Shown: positions 16,906 to 26,049, numbered from the stretch's first letter. The stretch: DNA of 64,000 nt from Anaerolineales bacterium (GCA_020634935.1 JACKAT010000014.1:54128-118127); one strand, 5' to 3'. Numbers and translations: made by a program. Notes: generated by a model from the sequence alone, not told the origin.

Positions 16906-18264
16906 ATGCGGTATTCTCTGACGCTAAAATTAATATTTGCGTTTCTGGCGGTGAGCCTGGCGGGAACGGTGCTGGTGGCTTTTTTGGCCGGGCGGACGAC
17001 CAGTACGGAGTTTGATCGCTTTCGGCTGGAGCAGGATCGCGACGCCTTTTTGGCGCGAGTCACCGATTACTTCTTAATGGCCGGCTCGTGGGCCGGGGTG
17101 GCCGACCAGATACGGCTAGGGCCGCCGCCACAACCGGGCGGCAATCCACCGCCGCCGCCACGCCCGAATGATCCCATCGCTTTTGCTTTGGTCGATACGA
17201 ATGGGCAGGTGGTTGTGCCTAATCCGGAGCATCAACGCGGCGACCGGGTTCCCGACAGCGAGCTGTCGCGAGGGACAGCGGTTGAGGTGGCCGGCCAGCG
17301 CGTTGGCACTATCCTTGATCCGTCGGTTGCGCCGCGCAATCCGGCGGAAGCGTTGTATGTGGCTCGGATCAACAACGCCATCCTCATTGCCGCCTTGAGC
17401 GCGATGGCTCTGGCCCTGCTACTGGCGATTATTCTGGCCCGCACCCTGACTCGACCTCTGCACGAGTTGACCGAGGCCACGCAGGCCATGAATAGGGGCA
17501 AGCTCGACCAGCGAGTGCCGGTTCGTTCAAAGGACGAGTTGGGCCGGTTAGCGGCGGCCTTTAATCAGATGAGCGCCGATTTGTCGGAGAGCAACCGGCT
17601 GCGGCAGCAGATGACCGCCGACATCGCCCACGACCTGCGCAGCCCGCTGGCGGTGCTCGCCGGTTACACGGAGGGGCTGCGCGACGGGGTGTTGTCGCCC
17701 AGGCCGGCTATTTTTGAAACGATGCACCGTGAGATGGGTTACTTGCAGCAGTTGGTCGAAGATTTGCGCACGCTGTCGCTGGCCGATGCCAACGCCTTGC
17801 CGCTGAATCGCGTCCCTATCGAGCCGCGCACGCTGCTGGTCGATACCGCCGCCGTCTTTCAACATCAGGCCGAACAAAAGCAGGTGAGGTTGGAGGTAAT
17901 CGATGGTCCGGCGTTACCGCTCATTACGGTTGACCCGGAGCGGATGAGCCGCGTTCTGGGGAATTTGGTGAGCAACGCCTTACGGTATACGCCGGCCGGA
18001 GGGCAAATCACCCTAACGGTGGAGACCCACAATGGGACGGTTCTGCTCAACGTGCAAGACAGCGGCAGTGGCATTGCGCCGGATCAACTGCCCCATATTT
18101 TCGACCGCTTTTACCGGGCCGACGAGGCGCGCCAGCAGGACAGCGGCGAGTCGGGTCTCGGCTTGGCCATCGCCAAATCGATTGTCGAGGCCCACGGCGG
18201 GACGATCACCGCCGCCAGTCAGGTTGGCGAGGGAACGACTTTTTCGATTGGGTTGGATGGATAG
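16906..18264 (+). CDS. Sensor histidine kinase
   Basis: 452 residues. First membrane segment at about 8-29, extracytoplasmic sensor loop with a Pro-rich part (about 72-90), second membrane segment at about 157-180, HAMP at about 181-233, HisKA with phospho-acceptor His242 in IAHDLRSPLA, and an ATPase domain with N box NLVSNALRYT, G1 DSGSGI and G2 GLGLAIAK. It autophosphorylates and passes phosphate to the response regulator just upstream. The short loop between the two membrane segments (about 125 residues) should sense an envelope signal. The stop codon abuts a word-type hairpin that separates it from the convergent GH1 gene. Confidence 0.94.
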   Translation: MRYSLTLKLIFAFLAVSLAGTVLVAFLAGRTTSTEFDRFRLEQDRDAFLARVTDYFLMAGSWAGVADQIRLGPPPQPGGNPPPPPRPNDPIAFALVDTNGQVVVPNPEHQRGDRVPDSELSRGTAVEVAGQRVGTILDPSVAPRNPAEALYVARINNAILIAALSAMALALLLAIILARTLTRPLHELTEATQAMNRGKLDQRVPVRSKDELGRLAAAFNQMSADLSESNRLRQQMTADIAHDLRSPLAVLAGYTEGLRDGVLSPRPAIFETMHREMGYLQQLVEDLRTLSLADANALPLNRVPIEPRTLLVDTAAVFQHQAEQKQVRLEVIDGPALPLITVDPERMSRVLGNLVSNALRYTPAGGQITLTVETHNGTVLLNVQDSGSGIAPDQLPHIFDRFYRADEARQQDSGESGLGLAIAKSIVEAHGGTITAASQVGEGTTFSIGLDG

Positions 18265-18354
18265 GTGGTTGGTTTGTTGGGTGGATGGTTGGTGGGTGGG
18301 TTCCAACTCTAGTAACTATCAAACTATCCAACCCACCAACCACCTGTCCACCTA
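18263..18354. repeat. Word-type hairpin GGTTGGTGGGTGG / CCAACCCACCAACCACC between convergent genes
   Basis: The left half is made of GGTGGTTGGTTTGTTGGGTGG words, the right half of CCAACCCACCAACCACC and CCACCTA. Stop codons of the kinase (18262-18264) and of the GH1 gene (18352-18354) touch its two ends, so it exactly fills the convergent gap and may end both transcripts. Confidence 0.85.
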
Positions 18355-19728
18355 CCCTTCAATTCCATTTCTTTCAATGACATCTCTAAACCACAACGCG
18401 CTGTCTTTGGGCGTGCGTTCCAGCGTGTCGTAATCAACCCAGACCAGGCCAAAGCGCTGTAGGTAGCCTTTAGCCCATTCAAAGTTATCCATCAAGGACC
18501 AGGCAAAATAACCGGCCAGCGGCACACCGTTCTGGATGGCGCGGTGGGCGGCCCTTAGGTGGCTGTTGAAATAGTTTAGGCGGCGGATGTCATTAATCCG
18601 GCCGGTGCCGTTCGGGCCATCGCTGTAGCTGGCGCCGTTTTCAGTGACATAGATTTTGGGCGGGCGATATTCAAAATGGAGGCGATTGAGCAGATTATAT
18701 AAGCCTTCCGGGTAAACCTCCCAGCCCATCTCGGTGTGCTCGTTGTCTGAGCCGGGGTAGATGACTTCATTAACTTTATCGGGGTTGCTGGCGGCGCTGA
18801 CGATGGCGCGGGTGTAGTAGTTGACCCCTAAAAAGTCGGTGGGGACAGAAATGGTCTGCATATCGCCGGGCAGGGTAAAAGACAAATCGTTGATGTAACC
18901 CCGGTCGATATAATCGGAGATCATGTCGGATGGGTAGCGCCGCCCATACAGAGGATCGAGAAACCAGCGGTGGAAGTAGCCGTCAAAGTGACGGTAGATA
19001 CCGAAATCGTCCGGATCAGTAGTGGCCGGTTCGGTCGGGGTGAAGTTTAGGGTAATACCCACTTCCGCACCAGGGCTGTTGACCCGAATGAGCGGTACGG
19101 CCCAGCCGTGCGACAGCAGCAGGTGGTGCGAAGTTTTCAGCGCGGCGTTCCAATCTTTGATGCCGGGAGCGTGCTCGCCAAATTGGTGGCCCAGGAAGGA
19201 GATAACCCAGGGTTCGTTGTGGGTGATCCAATTTTTAACCCGGTCGCCCAAATGGCGGGTGACCAGATCGGCGTACTCAACGAACGCTTCGGCGGTCGAT
19301 CGACTCGGCCAGCCGCCTTTATCCTGAAGCGCCTGAGGTAAATCCCAGTGATAGAGCGTAACAAAAGGCGTAATCCCCGCTGCCAGCAGGCCATCGATCA
19401 AGCGATTGTAAAAATCCATTCCAGCCTGGTTTAACTGACCCCGGCCTTGCGGTAGAATCCGCGGCCAGGCAATTGAAAAGCGATAGCTCTTGATATTGAG
19501 CGATTTCATCAAGGCAATATCATCAGCCCAGCGGTGGTAGTGATCGCAGGCCATATCGCCGGTGGTGTTGTCTTCGATCGTACCAGGCGTATGGGTAAAG
19601 CGGTCCCAAATCGACTCGCCTTTGCCGCCCTCCTGCCAGGCCCCTTCAATTTGGTAAGAGGAGGTCGCCACCCCCCAGATAAAGTTTTGAGGAAAGGTGA
19701 CAGATGGTTGATAACTATTTTGTGTCAT
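18352..19728 (-). CDS. Beta-glucosidase, glycoside hydrolase family 1
   Basis: 458 residues from ATG 19726-19728, which has GGAGG eight bases upstream; the frame is open further upstream but that part overlaps the regulator gene and lacks homology. The GH1 barrel is complete: FIWGVATSSYQIEGAW at 16-31, TLYHWDLPQ at about 124, acid/base Glu172 in THNEPW, and nucleophile Glu363 in VTENG. It has no signal peptide, so it acts in the cytoplasm on cellobiose-like or other beta-glycosides. It follows its own lacI gene by 34 bp in one operon. Length is normal for the family. Confidence 0.95.
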   Translation of the reverse strand: MTQNSYQPSVTFPQNFIWGVATSSYQIEGAWQEGGKGESIWDRFTHTPGTIEDNTTGDMACDHYHRWADDIALMKSLNIKSYRFSIAWPRILPQGRGQLNQAGMDFYNRLIDGLLAAGITPFVTLYHWDLPQALQDKGGWPSRSTAEAFVEYADLVTRHLGDRVKNWITHNEPWVISFLGHQFGEHAPGIKDWNAALKTSHHLLLSHGWAVPLIRVNSPGAEVGITLNFTPTEPATTDPDDFGIYRHFDGYFHRWFLDPLYGRRYPSDMISDYIDRGYINDLSFTLPGDMQTISVPTDFLGVNYYTRAIVSAASNPDKVNEVIYPGSDNEHTEMGWEVYPEGLYNLLNRLHFEYRPPKIYVTENGASYSDGPNGTGRINDIRRLNYFNSHLRAAHRAIQNGVPLAGYFAWSLMDNFEWAKGYLQRFGLVWVDYDTLERTPKDSALWFRDVIERNGIEG

Positions 19729-19762
19729 AATATGCCTCCGTTGGTTGTATTTTAGTTCATCA

Positions 19763-20782
19763 TTATTTTGTTTTAGCGCCGCACGATTGACGAATAACCA
19801 GTTCCGTCGGAGCCGTAAAGTGACGGGGGGGGGTAAGACCATTTTGGATAAGGTCGATGAGCATCTCAACGGCCTGAACACCCAACCGTCGAATCGGCTG
19901 GCGGACGGTGGTTAGGGGGGGATCAGCTGTAGCGGCCAAGGGTAAATCGTCAAAACCAACAATGGCGATATCGTCCGGTACGGACAGTCCAGCCTCACGT
20001 AACGCGCGAAGCGCCCCCAGCGCCATCGTGTCTGACGCAACAAAGACCGCATTAGGCTGGTGGGGAAGAATCTGCTGCATCGCCCGGTACCCCCCCGCCT
20101 CACTAAAATCGCTCTCAACCATTAGCGACTCATCAACCGGAATCTGCCGGCTGGCCAGGGCATTCAAGTAGCCCTGGAAGCGATCGAGACCGACCATAGT
20201 GTTTTGAGGACCGTTTACAGCCGCAACGCGATTGGCGCCTAACCCCAGTAGATAGCTAACCGCTTCAAATGCGCCATCGATGTTGCTGACATCAATATAG
20301 CTCACCGGCAGCGCCTCGGCCGGACGTCCAATCATGACGGTTGGCACCTCGTTTTGAATGAGCTGCGGAATCAAAGGGTCGTCGGTGGGGAGTGCGCTCA
20401 AAATTACACCATCGACAAATTGCTGCCGGAGGAGTTTAGGCGTGAGTTTTTTCTCTTCTTCTTCCGTATGAAATAAAAAGAGCGACAAAATATAATTATG
20501 GGTATTGCACGCTTGAGCGATGCCCTGCATCAAACGCGGGTAATACGGATCAGTAAAGAGAAACTGAAAGGCGCGGGGGATAACCAAGCCAATAATGCCC
20601 GACCGCTGGCCGGCCAAAGAGCGAGCCGCCGGATCGGGATGATAGCCGGTTTCATCGATCACCTGCTGCACGCGCCGCCGGACTTCCGGTTTGACACTAG
20701 GGTGGCCATTAACCACACGGGAGACCGTTGAGCGGGACACCCCGGCCAGTTGGGCAATTTTTTCTAACGTTAGTTTGTTCAT
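19763..20782 (-). CDS. LacI-family regulator (beta-glucosidase operon)
   Basis: 339 residues. DNA-binding region LTLEKIAQLAGVSRSTVSRV (4-23) plus VNGHPSVKPEVRRRV, followed by the sugar-binding-protein-like effector domain. It is the first gene of a two-gene operon with the GH1 enzyme. A 36-bp perfect palindrome covers the expected transcription start of this promoter, so it very likely represses its own operon and is released by a beta-glucoside or product (inference). There is no transporter in this locus. Confidence 0.93.
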   Translation of the reverse strand: MNKLTLEKIAQLAGVSRSTVSRVVNGHPSVKPEVRRRVQQVIDETGYHPDPAARSLAGQRSGIIGLVIPRAFQFLFTDPYYPRLMQGIAQACNTHNYILSLFLFHTEEEEKKLTPKLLRQQFVDGVILSALPTDDPLIPQLIQNEVPTVMIGRPAEALPVSYIDVSNIDGAFEAVSYLLGLGANRVAAVNGPQNTMVGLDRFQGYLNALASRQIPVDESLMVESDFSEAGGYRAMQQILPHQPNAVFVASDTMALGALRALREAGLSVPDDIAIVGFDDLPLAATADPPLTTVRQPIRRLGVQAVEMLIDLIQNGLTPPRHFTAPTELVIRQSCGAKTK

Positions 20783-20802
20783 TTCTTGACATCGGTCAAA
20801 TA

Positions 20803-20838
20803 AATCTTAATTTTGGGAGCGCTCCCAAAATTAAGATT
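20803..20838 (-). promoter_or_regulatory. 36-bp perfect palindromic operator centred on GGGAGCGCTCCC
   Basis: The sequence is its own reverse complement over the whole 36 bp; the half site is AATCTTAATTTTGGGAGC. The core GGGAGCGCTCCC fits a LacI-family site with the central CG. It starts directly after the -10 box of the lacI-GH1 promoter. Confidence 0.9.
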
Positions 20839-20867
20839 AGTATATCACCTTAAAATATCGCTGTCAA
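20839..20867 (-). promoter_or_regulatory. Promoter of the lacI-GH1 operon
   Basis: On the minus strand TTGACA (20862-20867), 17-bp spacer, TATACT (20839-20844). The operator lies immediately downstream, at the start of transcription. Confidence 0.8.
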
Positions 20868-20916
20868 CTGGTAAAGTGACCGGGTTTGGGTTAGCCTGCC
20901 TGGGTATTTCTTTTCA

Positions 20917-22221
20917 TCATCCATCTTCAGATGAAGAGGGGGGAGAGGGTTGATCGGCCGGGTCGGACGGCGGCGGAGGTTGGGTCAACAAACTTTGCAG
21001 TTTCACAACAGCCAGCCGGGTCCGTTTGTATAAGCTTTGCTCGTCAGCTTCGGCCTCTTGCAACTGAGGCGGGAAAGGATCTTCCCCTAGGACTTTGTAA
21101 TACAGATAACGGATAATTTCCCGACCAGAGGCAATGACCGGGGCCGCCACCAGCGCACCGATCACGCCAGCGACGTTAGCACCCACGATGACGCCGACCA
21201 GGATGACGATGGGGTGCAGGTCTACTGCGTCGCCGATGACCCGAGGGATGATTACGGCATTTTCAAACTGCTGTAAGCTAAAATAAAAGGCGGTGACGAT
21301 GAGGGCAAAGACAACATTGTTGACGTCAAGGGTGGTTGATCCCTGAATCAACGCCACCAACACGCCGGGAATGGTGCCAATGAAGGGGCCAAGGTTGGGG
21401 ATCAGCTCCAGCGCCCCGGCAATAACCCCCAACGCAAACGCACCCGGCACTCCTAACAAAGCAGTGCCGGCCCATGTACCTACACCGACAATGATCATCA
21501 GGATAAGGCGGCCTCTAAAGTAAGACTGCCAGATTTTTTTTAATCGATCTAGCAGAATAGCGGCTTCAAATCGATATTTTTCGGGAATGATACCCAGGAA
21601 TTGGCCCTTAAAGCGGTGAGCATCCAAACTAAAATAGATCGCCGAAATGATGACCACAATAAAAGCCAGAAAGGCGGAGAAAACGGTCCCGACCAAATTA
21701 GCGGCGACGCCATAGGTGAGCGTCACGGCTGAGTTGAGCGAATTGATAATGGTTTGGGCAGACGGCATCGAGAAGTCAACGGTTCGTTCGGCATCTTGCA
21801 GATAGTCCAGCAGCGGATCGACGATTCGATCAAAATTAACCGTGATCTCACCTAAATGGAAATCGACACCCTTCAGGCTAATTAAGGTGTCATTGAACCA
21901 TTGCAGGCTGTTATCAAAGACAACGGTGTAATCCACCCGAGCCAGGAAATTGAATCCTCTAATAATTTGAGGAAATAAGATTAGGGGGGCCAGCGCCACG
22001 ATGATTGAGGTAATAATGTAGGTTAGTAATACGGCCACAATTCGGGGTATTTTATACCGGTGATGCAATAAATCCACGGCGGGCATTAAGAGGAAGGCAA
22101 TCAAGGCGGCAATGATAACCAGAGTTAGGACCGATCGGCTCAGGTAGAGCAGGTATACCCCAAAGATAAACAAGCCTACACCGACAATATGTTTAGTGGT
22201 CGAATTCCATTCTGTGTTCAT
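20917..22221 (-). CDS. AI-2E family transporter (PerM/TqsA type)
   Basis: 434 residues with about eight hydrophobic segments: two at the N-terminus (about 10-60), one at about 65-90, one near 180-205 and four in the C-terminal half. This layout and the phrase ELIPNLGPFIGTIPGVLVAL near residue 270 are typical of the AI-2E transporter family. Members export autoinducer-2 or act as membrane permeases of unknown substrate; the substrate here cannot be read. The C-terminal tail (about 385-434) is hydrophilic, Pro- and Asp-rich. It stands alone on the minus strand. Confidence 0.9.
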   Translation of the reverse strand: MNTEWNSTTKHIVGVGLFIFGVYLLYLSRSVLTLVIIAALIAFLLMPAVDLLHHRYKIPRIVAVLLTYIITSIIVALAPLILFPQIIRGFNFLARVDYTVVFDNSLQWFNDTLISLKGVDFHLGEITVNFDRIVDPLLDYLQDAERTVDFSMPSAQTIINSLNSAVTLTYGVAANLVGTVFSAFLAFIVVIISAIYFSLDAHRFKGQFLGIIPEKYRFEAAILLDRLKKIWQSYFRGRLILMIIVGVGTWAGTALLGVPGAFALGVIAGALELIPNLGPFIGTIPGVLVALIQGSTTLDVNNVVFALIVTAFYFSLQQFENAVIIPRVIGDAVDLHPIVILVGVIVGANVAGVIGALVAAPVIASGREIIRYLYYKVLGEDPFPPQLQEAEADEQSLYKRTRLAVVKLQSLLTQPPPPSDPADQPSPPSSSEDG

Positions 22222-22291
22222 GGGGTTTTATGTTTAGTCTTTCTGTAGGATAGTATCTTCGCAACCAGTTTCTTGTATTTTGGGCCAGAAA

Positions 22292-22356
22292 ATTAGACAA
22301 GATTGACAAGATTAACCGGATTAAAATAATGTTTAAACATCTTGTAAATCTTGCCG
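22292..22356. repeat. Weak word-type inverted repeat (ACAAGATTGACAAGATTAA / TCTTGTAAATCTTG)
   Basis: AGACAAGATTGACAAGATTA on the left is answered by CATCTTGTAAATCTTGCC on the right. It fills part of the 237-bp spacer between the permease and SixA genes. A short frame across it is not credible as a gene. Confidence 0.5.
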
Positions 22357-22458
22357 AAGGTTCTGTCTAAAAACCTTTTTGGTTCCGGCTCGTCCGGGTT
22401 ATGGATAACCGTGTCCGGTTTAAATAGCGGGTAGGTGCGTCGTACCAAGAGCCAATGG

Positions 22459-22983
22459 TTATTCCATTGCCTTGACCAGACGGGGAATAAGAAACCAGCG
22501 CAAGATAGTGTCGCCGCCTTCAAGGGCTGACCATTCAGGTATAGACGCTTCGAGGCAAATCAACCCGGCTGTGGGTATTTTGATGGCCAAGTTGTCATCA
22601 AAATCCGGCTCTTGGCCTAAGAGTAAGGCAGCGGCGGTATTTTCCATAATAGGATTGTGACCCACTAACAAAACCCGCTCGACGGTTTCGGGCAAGCGGC
22701 GAATGGCTCCAATCAGGTCTTCGCTATCGCCGCCGTAGAACGAGTCCTGCCACTCGATGGCTTTTTTGTAACCGCAAGCCTGGGCCACTAATTCGGCAGT
22801 TTGTTGAGCGCGTTTGGCCGGCGAAGATAGAATTTTGTCCGGCGCCAGATCGAAATTAATCAGGATATCGCCCATACGGGGCGCATCGTCGAGACCGCGT
22901 TTAGCCAGAGGGCGATCAAAGTCGGCCAGGTTGGGGCTGCCCCAATCTGATTTGGCATGACGTAAAAGTAGAATTGTTTTCAT
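22459..22983 (-). CDS. sixA: SixA-type phosphohistidine phosphatase
   Basis: 174 residues from ATG 22981-22983, with AGAGG in the right place; an in-frame upstream start would add 12 unconserved residues. The histidine phosphatase core is clear: LLRHAKSDWG at 5-14 with the phospho-acceptor His, DRPLAKRGLDDA, SSPAKRAQQTA near residue 48, and LVGHNPIMEN near residue 103. SixA enzymes remove phosphate from histidines such as those of kinases or of phosphotransferase proteins. It is divergent from the WecA-like gene. The C-terminal part (about 150-174) is specific to this protein. Confidence 0.9.
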   Translation of the reverse strand: MKTILLLRHAKSDWGSPNLADFDRPLAKRGLDDAPRMGDILINFDLAPDKILSSPAKRAQQTAELVAQACGYKKAIEWQDSFYGGDSEDLIGAIRRLPETVERVLLVGHNPIMENTAAALLLGQEPDFDDNLAIKIPTAGLICLEASIPEWSALEGGDTILRWFLIPRLVKAME

Positions 22984-23020
22984 GATACCTCTTGGATTTT
23001 TTGGTGAAGATAGAAGCAAA

Positions 23021-23050
23021 TTTGCTCATTTAATTTAATAATTTTATCTT
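23021..23050 (+). promoter_or_regulatory. Putative promoter, leaderless, for the wecA-like gene
   Basis: TTTGCT at 23021-23026 with a -10 of TATCTT at 23045-23050. The ATG begins at 23059, so the transcript would carry almost no leader, matching the absence of a Shine-Dalgarno. Confidence 0.35.
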
Positions 23051-23058
23051 ACTTGGCA

Positions 23059-24087
23059 ATGTACATCATCACTTTCGTGTTCGCATTAACTTTAAGTTTA
23101 CTGGTGACGCCGCTAACTATCAAGTTAGGACGCCACTGGGGAATCGTCGATCAGCCGGCCGGCCGGCGACATCATCATGGCGATATTTCCCGGCTGGGCG
23201 GGATAGCGCTATTTGTCAGTTTTGTGGGTACCGGCCTGCTTATTTTTGGGATGAGCGCCGCCGGTTGGTGGCTGCCGATGGGGGCTGAAGATCGCAAATT
23301 GTTAACCGGCGTTTTATTGGGCAGTATCATCATTTTTGCGTTCGGTTTGTGGGATGATTTTTATGATGTTTCGCCGGGAACCCAATTTTTGGCTCAATTT
23401 TTGATAGCCCTGGTGGCTATTTTTTTTGACATCATCGTGGAGCGACTGACGCTGCCGGTTTTAGATCGCTTGATCATTTTTCCGATTTGGATTACGTATC
23501 CTCTGACGATTTTTTGGATAATGGGCATGATCAACACGGTAAACTGGCTGGATGGCTTAGATGGTCTAGCTGCCGGCGTAGTCGCCATCGCCAGTATTCT
23601 ATTTGCTATCCACGCTTACCGGTTGGGGCAGTTCACCGTGGCCCTATTCCCCCTGGCTTTAGCAGCGGCCTGTTTGGGGTTTTTGCCTTTCAATTTTCAC
23701 CCGGCCCGAGTTTTCATGGGCGGCGGGAGTATGTTATTGGGCTATGCCGTGGCGTCGCTTTCAATTTTGGCTCCGGCTAAAGTGGCTACAGCGCTGCTGG
23801 TGTTAGGCATCCCTATTGTGGATGTCGCCTGGTTGATCATTCAACGCTGGCGGCAGCGAGGCAATCCGGCTCAGTCCGGGCGAGATCATCTGCACTATCG
23901 TCTGTTTACGCTAGGGTTGGGCCAGCGACAAATTGTGGGGTTATACTACACGTTTTGCGCGGCCTTTGGCCTGATGGCTCTGCTCATTGCCGACAGATTT
24001 TTTAAGCTGATCGCCCTGGCCGTGCTGGGAATTCTCACCCTGAGCCTGTTGTGGTGGCTGAGTCGCGCCGAGCAAAAACCCAAGTAA
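23059..24087 (+). CDS. Undecaprenyl-phosphate N-acetylhexosamine-1-phosphate transferase (WecA/TagO, MraY superfamily)
   Basis: 342 residues with about ten membrane segments; the ATG at 23059 is preferred to a TTG six bases earlier. It transfers a sugar-1-phosphate from a UDP-sugar to undecaprenyl phosphate, the first step of cell-surface polysaccharide synthesis at the inner face of the membrane. Visible motifs: WGIVDQPAGRRHHHGDISRL (residues about 31-50), the Asp pair in LWDDFYDVSPGTQFLAQ (about 99-115), NTVNWLDGLDGLAAG near 155-169, and the C-terminal cytoplasmic loop with GRDHLHYRL. No glycan genes flank it; it stands alone between sixA and a repeat-rich spacer. Confidence 0.9.
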   Translation: MYIITFVFALTLSLLVTPLTIKLGRHWGIVDQPAGRRHHHGDISRLGGIALFVSFVGTGLLIFGMSAAGWWLPMGAEDRKLLTGVLLGSIIIFAFGLWDDFYDVSPGTQFLAQFLIALVAIFFDIIVERLTLPVLDRLIIFPIWITYPLTIFWIMGMINTVNWLDGLDGLAAGVVAIASILFAIHAYRLGQFTVALFPLALAAACLGFLPFNFHPARVFMGGGSMLLGYAVASLSILAPAKVATALLVLGIPIVDVAWLIIQRWRQRGNPAQSGRDHLHYRLFTLGLGQRQIVGLYYTFCAAFGLMALLIADRFFKLIALAVLGILTLSLLWWLSRAEQKPK

Positions 24088-24129
24088 ATCTGCCTCTGAC
24101 GATTATCCCACTTCCCCGTAATGTCAAGG

Positions 24130-24302
24130 AAGTAGGATAAGTCGCTGACTTGTCTCCGCCCGAACAAATCGCTGATTTGTTCTACAAAACCTATTTTCGA
24201 GGGAGTCCAACAGTCTCGGTTGAGACGACAGCGAGAATGAAAATTTATTGGAGCGACAAAGCAAGCTTTGTCATCCACGTTGGGGTCAAAGTAAACTTTG
24301 AC
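24130..24302. repeat. Cluster of four short hairpins
   Basis: TAAGTCGCTGACTTGT (24139-24154), GAACAAATCGCTGATTTGTTC (24162-24182), GACAAAGCAAGCTTTGTC (24255-24272) and GTCAAAGTAAACTTTGAC (24285-24302). The first three families recur together in reverse order at 45.9-46.05 kb. They fill most of the 241-bp convergent spacer between the wecA-like and C39-like genes. Confidence 0.85.
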
Positions 24303-24328
24303 GCTCCAGCTCTGTATTTTCAGAGGAG

Positions 24329-25705
24329 TTAGGGTCCGGCAACCGATCCATGTAACGTTTCCATCGCCGTTTGGGCAGCCGAGAAGTTGGGATTGTAATC
24401 GAGCGCGGCTTGTAGGGCTTCTTCCGCGCCCGGCCGACCCAAGGTATGCAGGGCTAAGCCTTTATAATAATAAGCCTCTTCCAAGCCGCCTGAATTGGCG
24501 ATCGTTGCCTCGGCTAGATCAAGCACATCCTGATAGCGCCCCACCGCATAATACGCCTCAAAGGGTGTAAATTGATACCAAAGTCGTCGCCAATGAAGCC
24601 CGATCTTTCGAGCCTCATCGAACGCTGCCGCCGCTTCTTCATAGCGTTCCAACCGCGTCAACGCCTCACCTTTGTTAAAATAGGCAATTTGGTCGGTGGG
24701 ATTGGCTTCGATTTCGGCCTTAGCCGCGGCCACCAAGTTTTCGTACATCACCTGATCTTGTAAGTCCGGACCAATAATACTGGCGACCAGGTCGGCTTGT
24801 TCCGGTGGAAAAACAACAACATAGAGACGATTGAAAACGCGCCAGTCCGAGTCAAATTGAGCATAATCGGCCGGATACTGCGGACCACTGAGTGAATCGG
24901 ACGTAATAAACCGGCCGGGTTCATCGTTATAACCGGTAATAAGCCGGTAGTGGCCCAGACCGTCGCCATCGTGAATGAGCCAAGTTTCAACCAGAACAGG
25001 TAAGTCATTGCTAACAAATTGTTTAAGTTGATCCAGACTGCCCCCTTGGCGGACAATCGCTTCCATACCAACACTTTGCGCATAAGCCGCCAGTTGGTAA
25101 GGGCTAACATTTTTATCATCTTTATTGGGCTTTAAAAACAGCGCGGCATCGACTTGCGTTTCAGTTCGGCCAAAATAACTCATATAAGTGGTGATGGTAG
25201 CAGGGCCGCAGTTATTCCAGGTTTGCCATTGATGGTTAAGGCCAGTCAATTGGCGAGCCTGGCCGGTAGGATTTAATGCTACTTGTGTGGCGGGTGAAAC
25301 AAGTTCAACCCTATCGGTTTGATCCCCAGCCGAGGGCTCCAGACCCTGCTCGGCCACATTAACTGACGCCAAAACAACATTGGGGGTCGCAAATGGAGCT
25401 TCTTCGGGGGGGGTGGACGGTGCTATCTCTTCGGCAGCGGCCGGCTCGTTTTGGGTTGAGGCTGGGTCGAAAGAAACGGTTGGGGCCGGTGTGGGCAGAT
25501 ATGGGGGCGGCGGGAACATTTTGCGATAGTAGGTCCGGGCATACAAAGGAGCGTTTTCTAAGCGAGTGCTCAACAGCGGCATGGTCAGGGCTAGAGCTAT
25601 CGCCAATGTAGCAAATAAGGCCCCTAAGCCAAGACCGAAAACTAGGGCTCCGCTCCGGCTTATCGTTTTTCTTTCATAGGGCCGTCTTATGCGACTGTTC
25701 ATCAT
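24329..25705 (-). CDS. Membrane-anchored C39-like cysteine peptidase with TPR tail
   Basis: 458 residues; two adjacent ATGs (25705, 25702) after AAGGA. One membrane segment at about 19-43 with a basic N-terminus, then a Pro/Ala/Glu-rich linker to about 150. The papain-like C39 domain spans about 155-300: Cys166 in NNCGPATITTYMSYFG, His252 in GLGHYRLITGYNDE, and the following GRFITSDS supplying the third polar residue. TPR-type helices occupy about 320-455 (ANPTDQIAYFNKGEALTRLE, YYYKGLALHTLGRP). C39-like domains cut at double-glycine leaders or bind peptides; with no ABC transporter fused, the target is unknown. It faces outside the cell by inference. Confidence 0.85.
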   Translation of the reverse strand: MMNSRIRRPYERKTISRSGALVFGLGLGALFATLAIALALTMPLLSTRLENAPLYARTYYRKMFPPPPYLPTPAPTVSFDPASTQNEPAAAEEIAPSTPPEEAPFATPNVVLASVNVAEQGLEPSAGDQTDRVELVSPATQVALNPTGQARQLTGLNHQWQTWNNCGPATITTYMSYFGRTETQVDAALFLKPNKDDKNVSPYQLAAYAQSVGMEAIVRQGGSLDQLKQFVSNDLPVLVETWLIHDGDGLGHYRLITGYNDEPGRFITSDSLSGPQYPADYAQFDSDWRVFNRLYVVVFPPEQADLVASIIGPDLQDQVMYENLVAAAKAEIEANPTDQIAYFNKGEALTRLERYEEAAAAFDEARKIGLHWRRLWYQFTPFEAYYAVGRYQDVLDLAEATIANSGGLEEAYYYKGLALHTLGRPGAEEALQAALDYNPNFSAAQTAMETLHGSVAGP

Positions 25706-26049
25706 CTATCCTTTTTTACAAACTCCTAACTTAACCACGGTATTGTAGCAGCTTAAGACATTTACCCTAAATGGTTTGAGTTGTTTTGCCAAACTCGATC
25801 TGGTATAATCTGAATAAGAAGGAGTCTGAGACCATCTTAGCGGATGTCTGTTCAGACTCATTGCTCCTAAACCAATCCTCAGGCTTGGGTTTCTAACTTT
25901 TTTCTAACCAACTTTACACTCTTTTCCAAGAGATATATGATAAATTATTGGTACGATAATTCCAGTTATAACTTTTCCCACGGCCTACATTTTAAGCTCG
26001 TAAAATCCGATGAGTTTGACGCTCATCCAAATAAATCATAGAGGATCAC
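25706..26049. other. 344-bp gene-free leader region
   Basis: Divergent spacer. On the plus strand TTGTTT (25781-25786), a 17-bp spacer and TATAAT (25804-25809) form a good promoter; transcription would begin about 235 bases before the helicase-like gene. The leader contains GAGTCTGA / TCAGACTC arms (about 25823-25862). I see no short reading frame worth calling. A structured leader or a small RNA is possible. Confidence 0.45.
25781..25809 (+). promoter_or_regulatory. Promoter upstream of the DnaB-like gene
   Basis: TTGTTT at 25781-25786, 17-bp spacer, consensus TATAAT at 25804-25809. The distance to the coding start implies a long 5' leader. Confidence 0.6.

Noticed and set aside
19729..19881. 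N-terminal extension of the GH1 enzyme
   Set aside because: It would overlap the lacI gene end; the start with GGAGG at 19728 gives the normal GH1 beginning.
22293..22523. Minus frame overlapping the end of sixA
   Set aside because: It is partly made of the AAGATTGACAAGATT words and has no family features.
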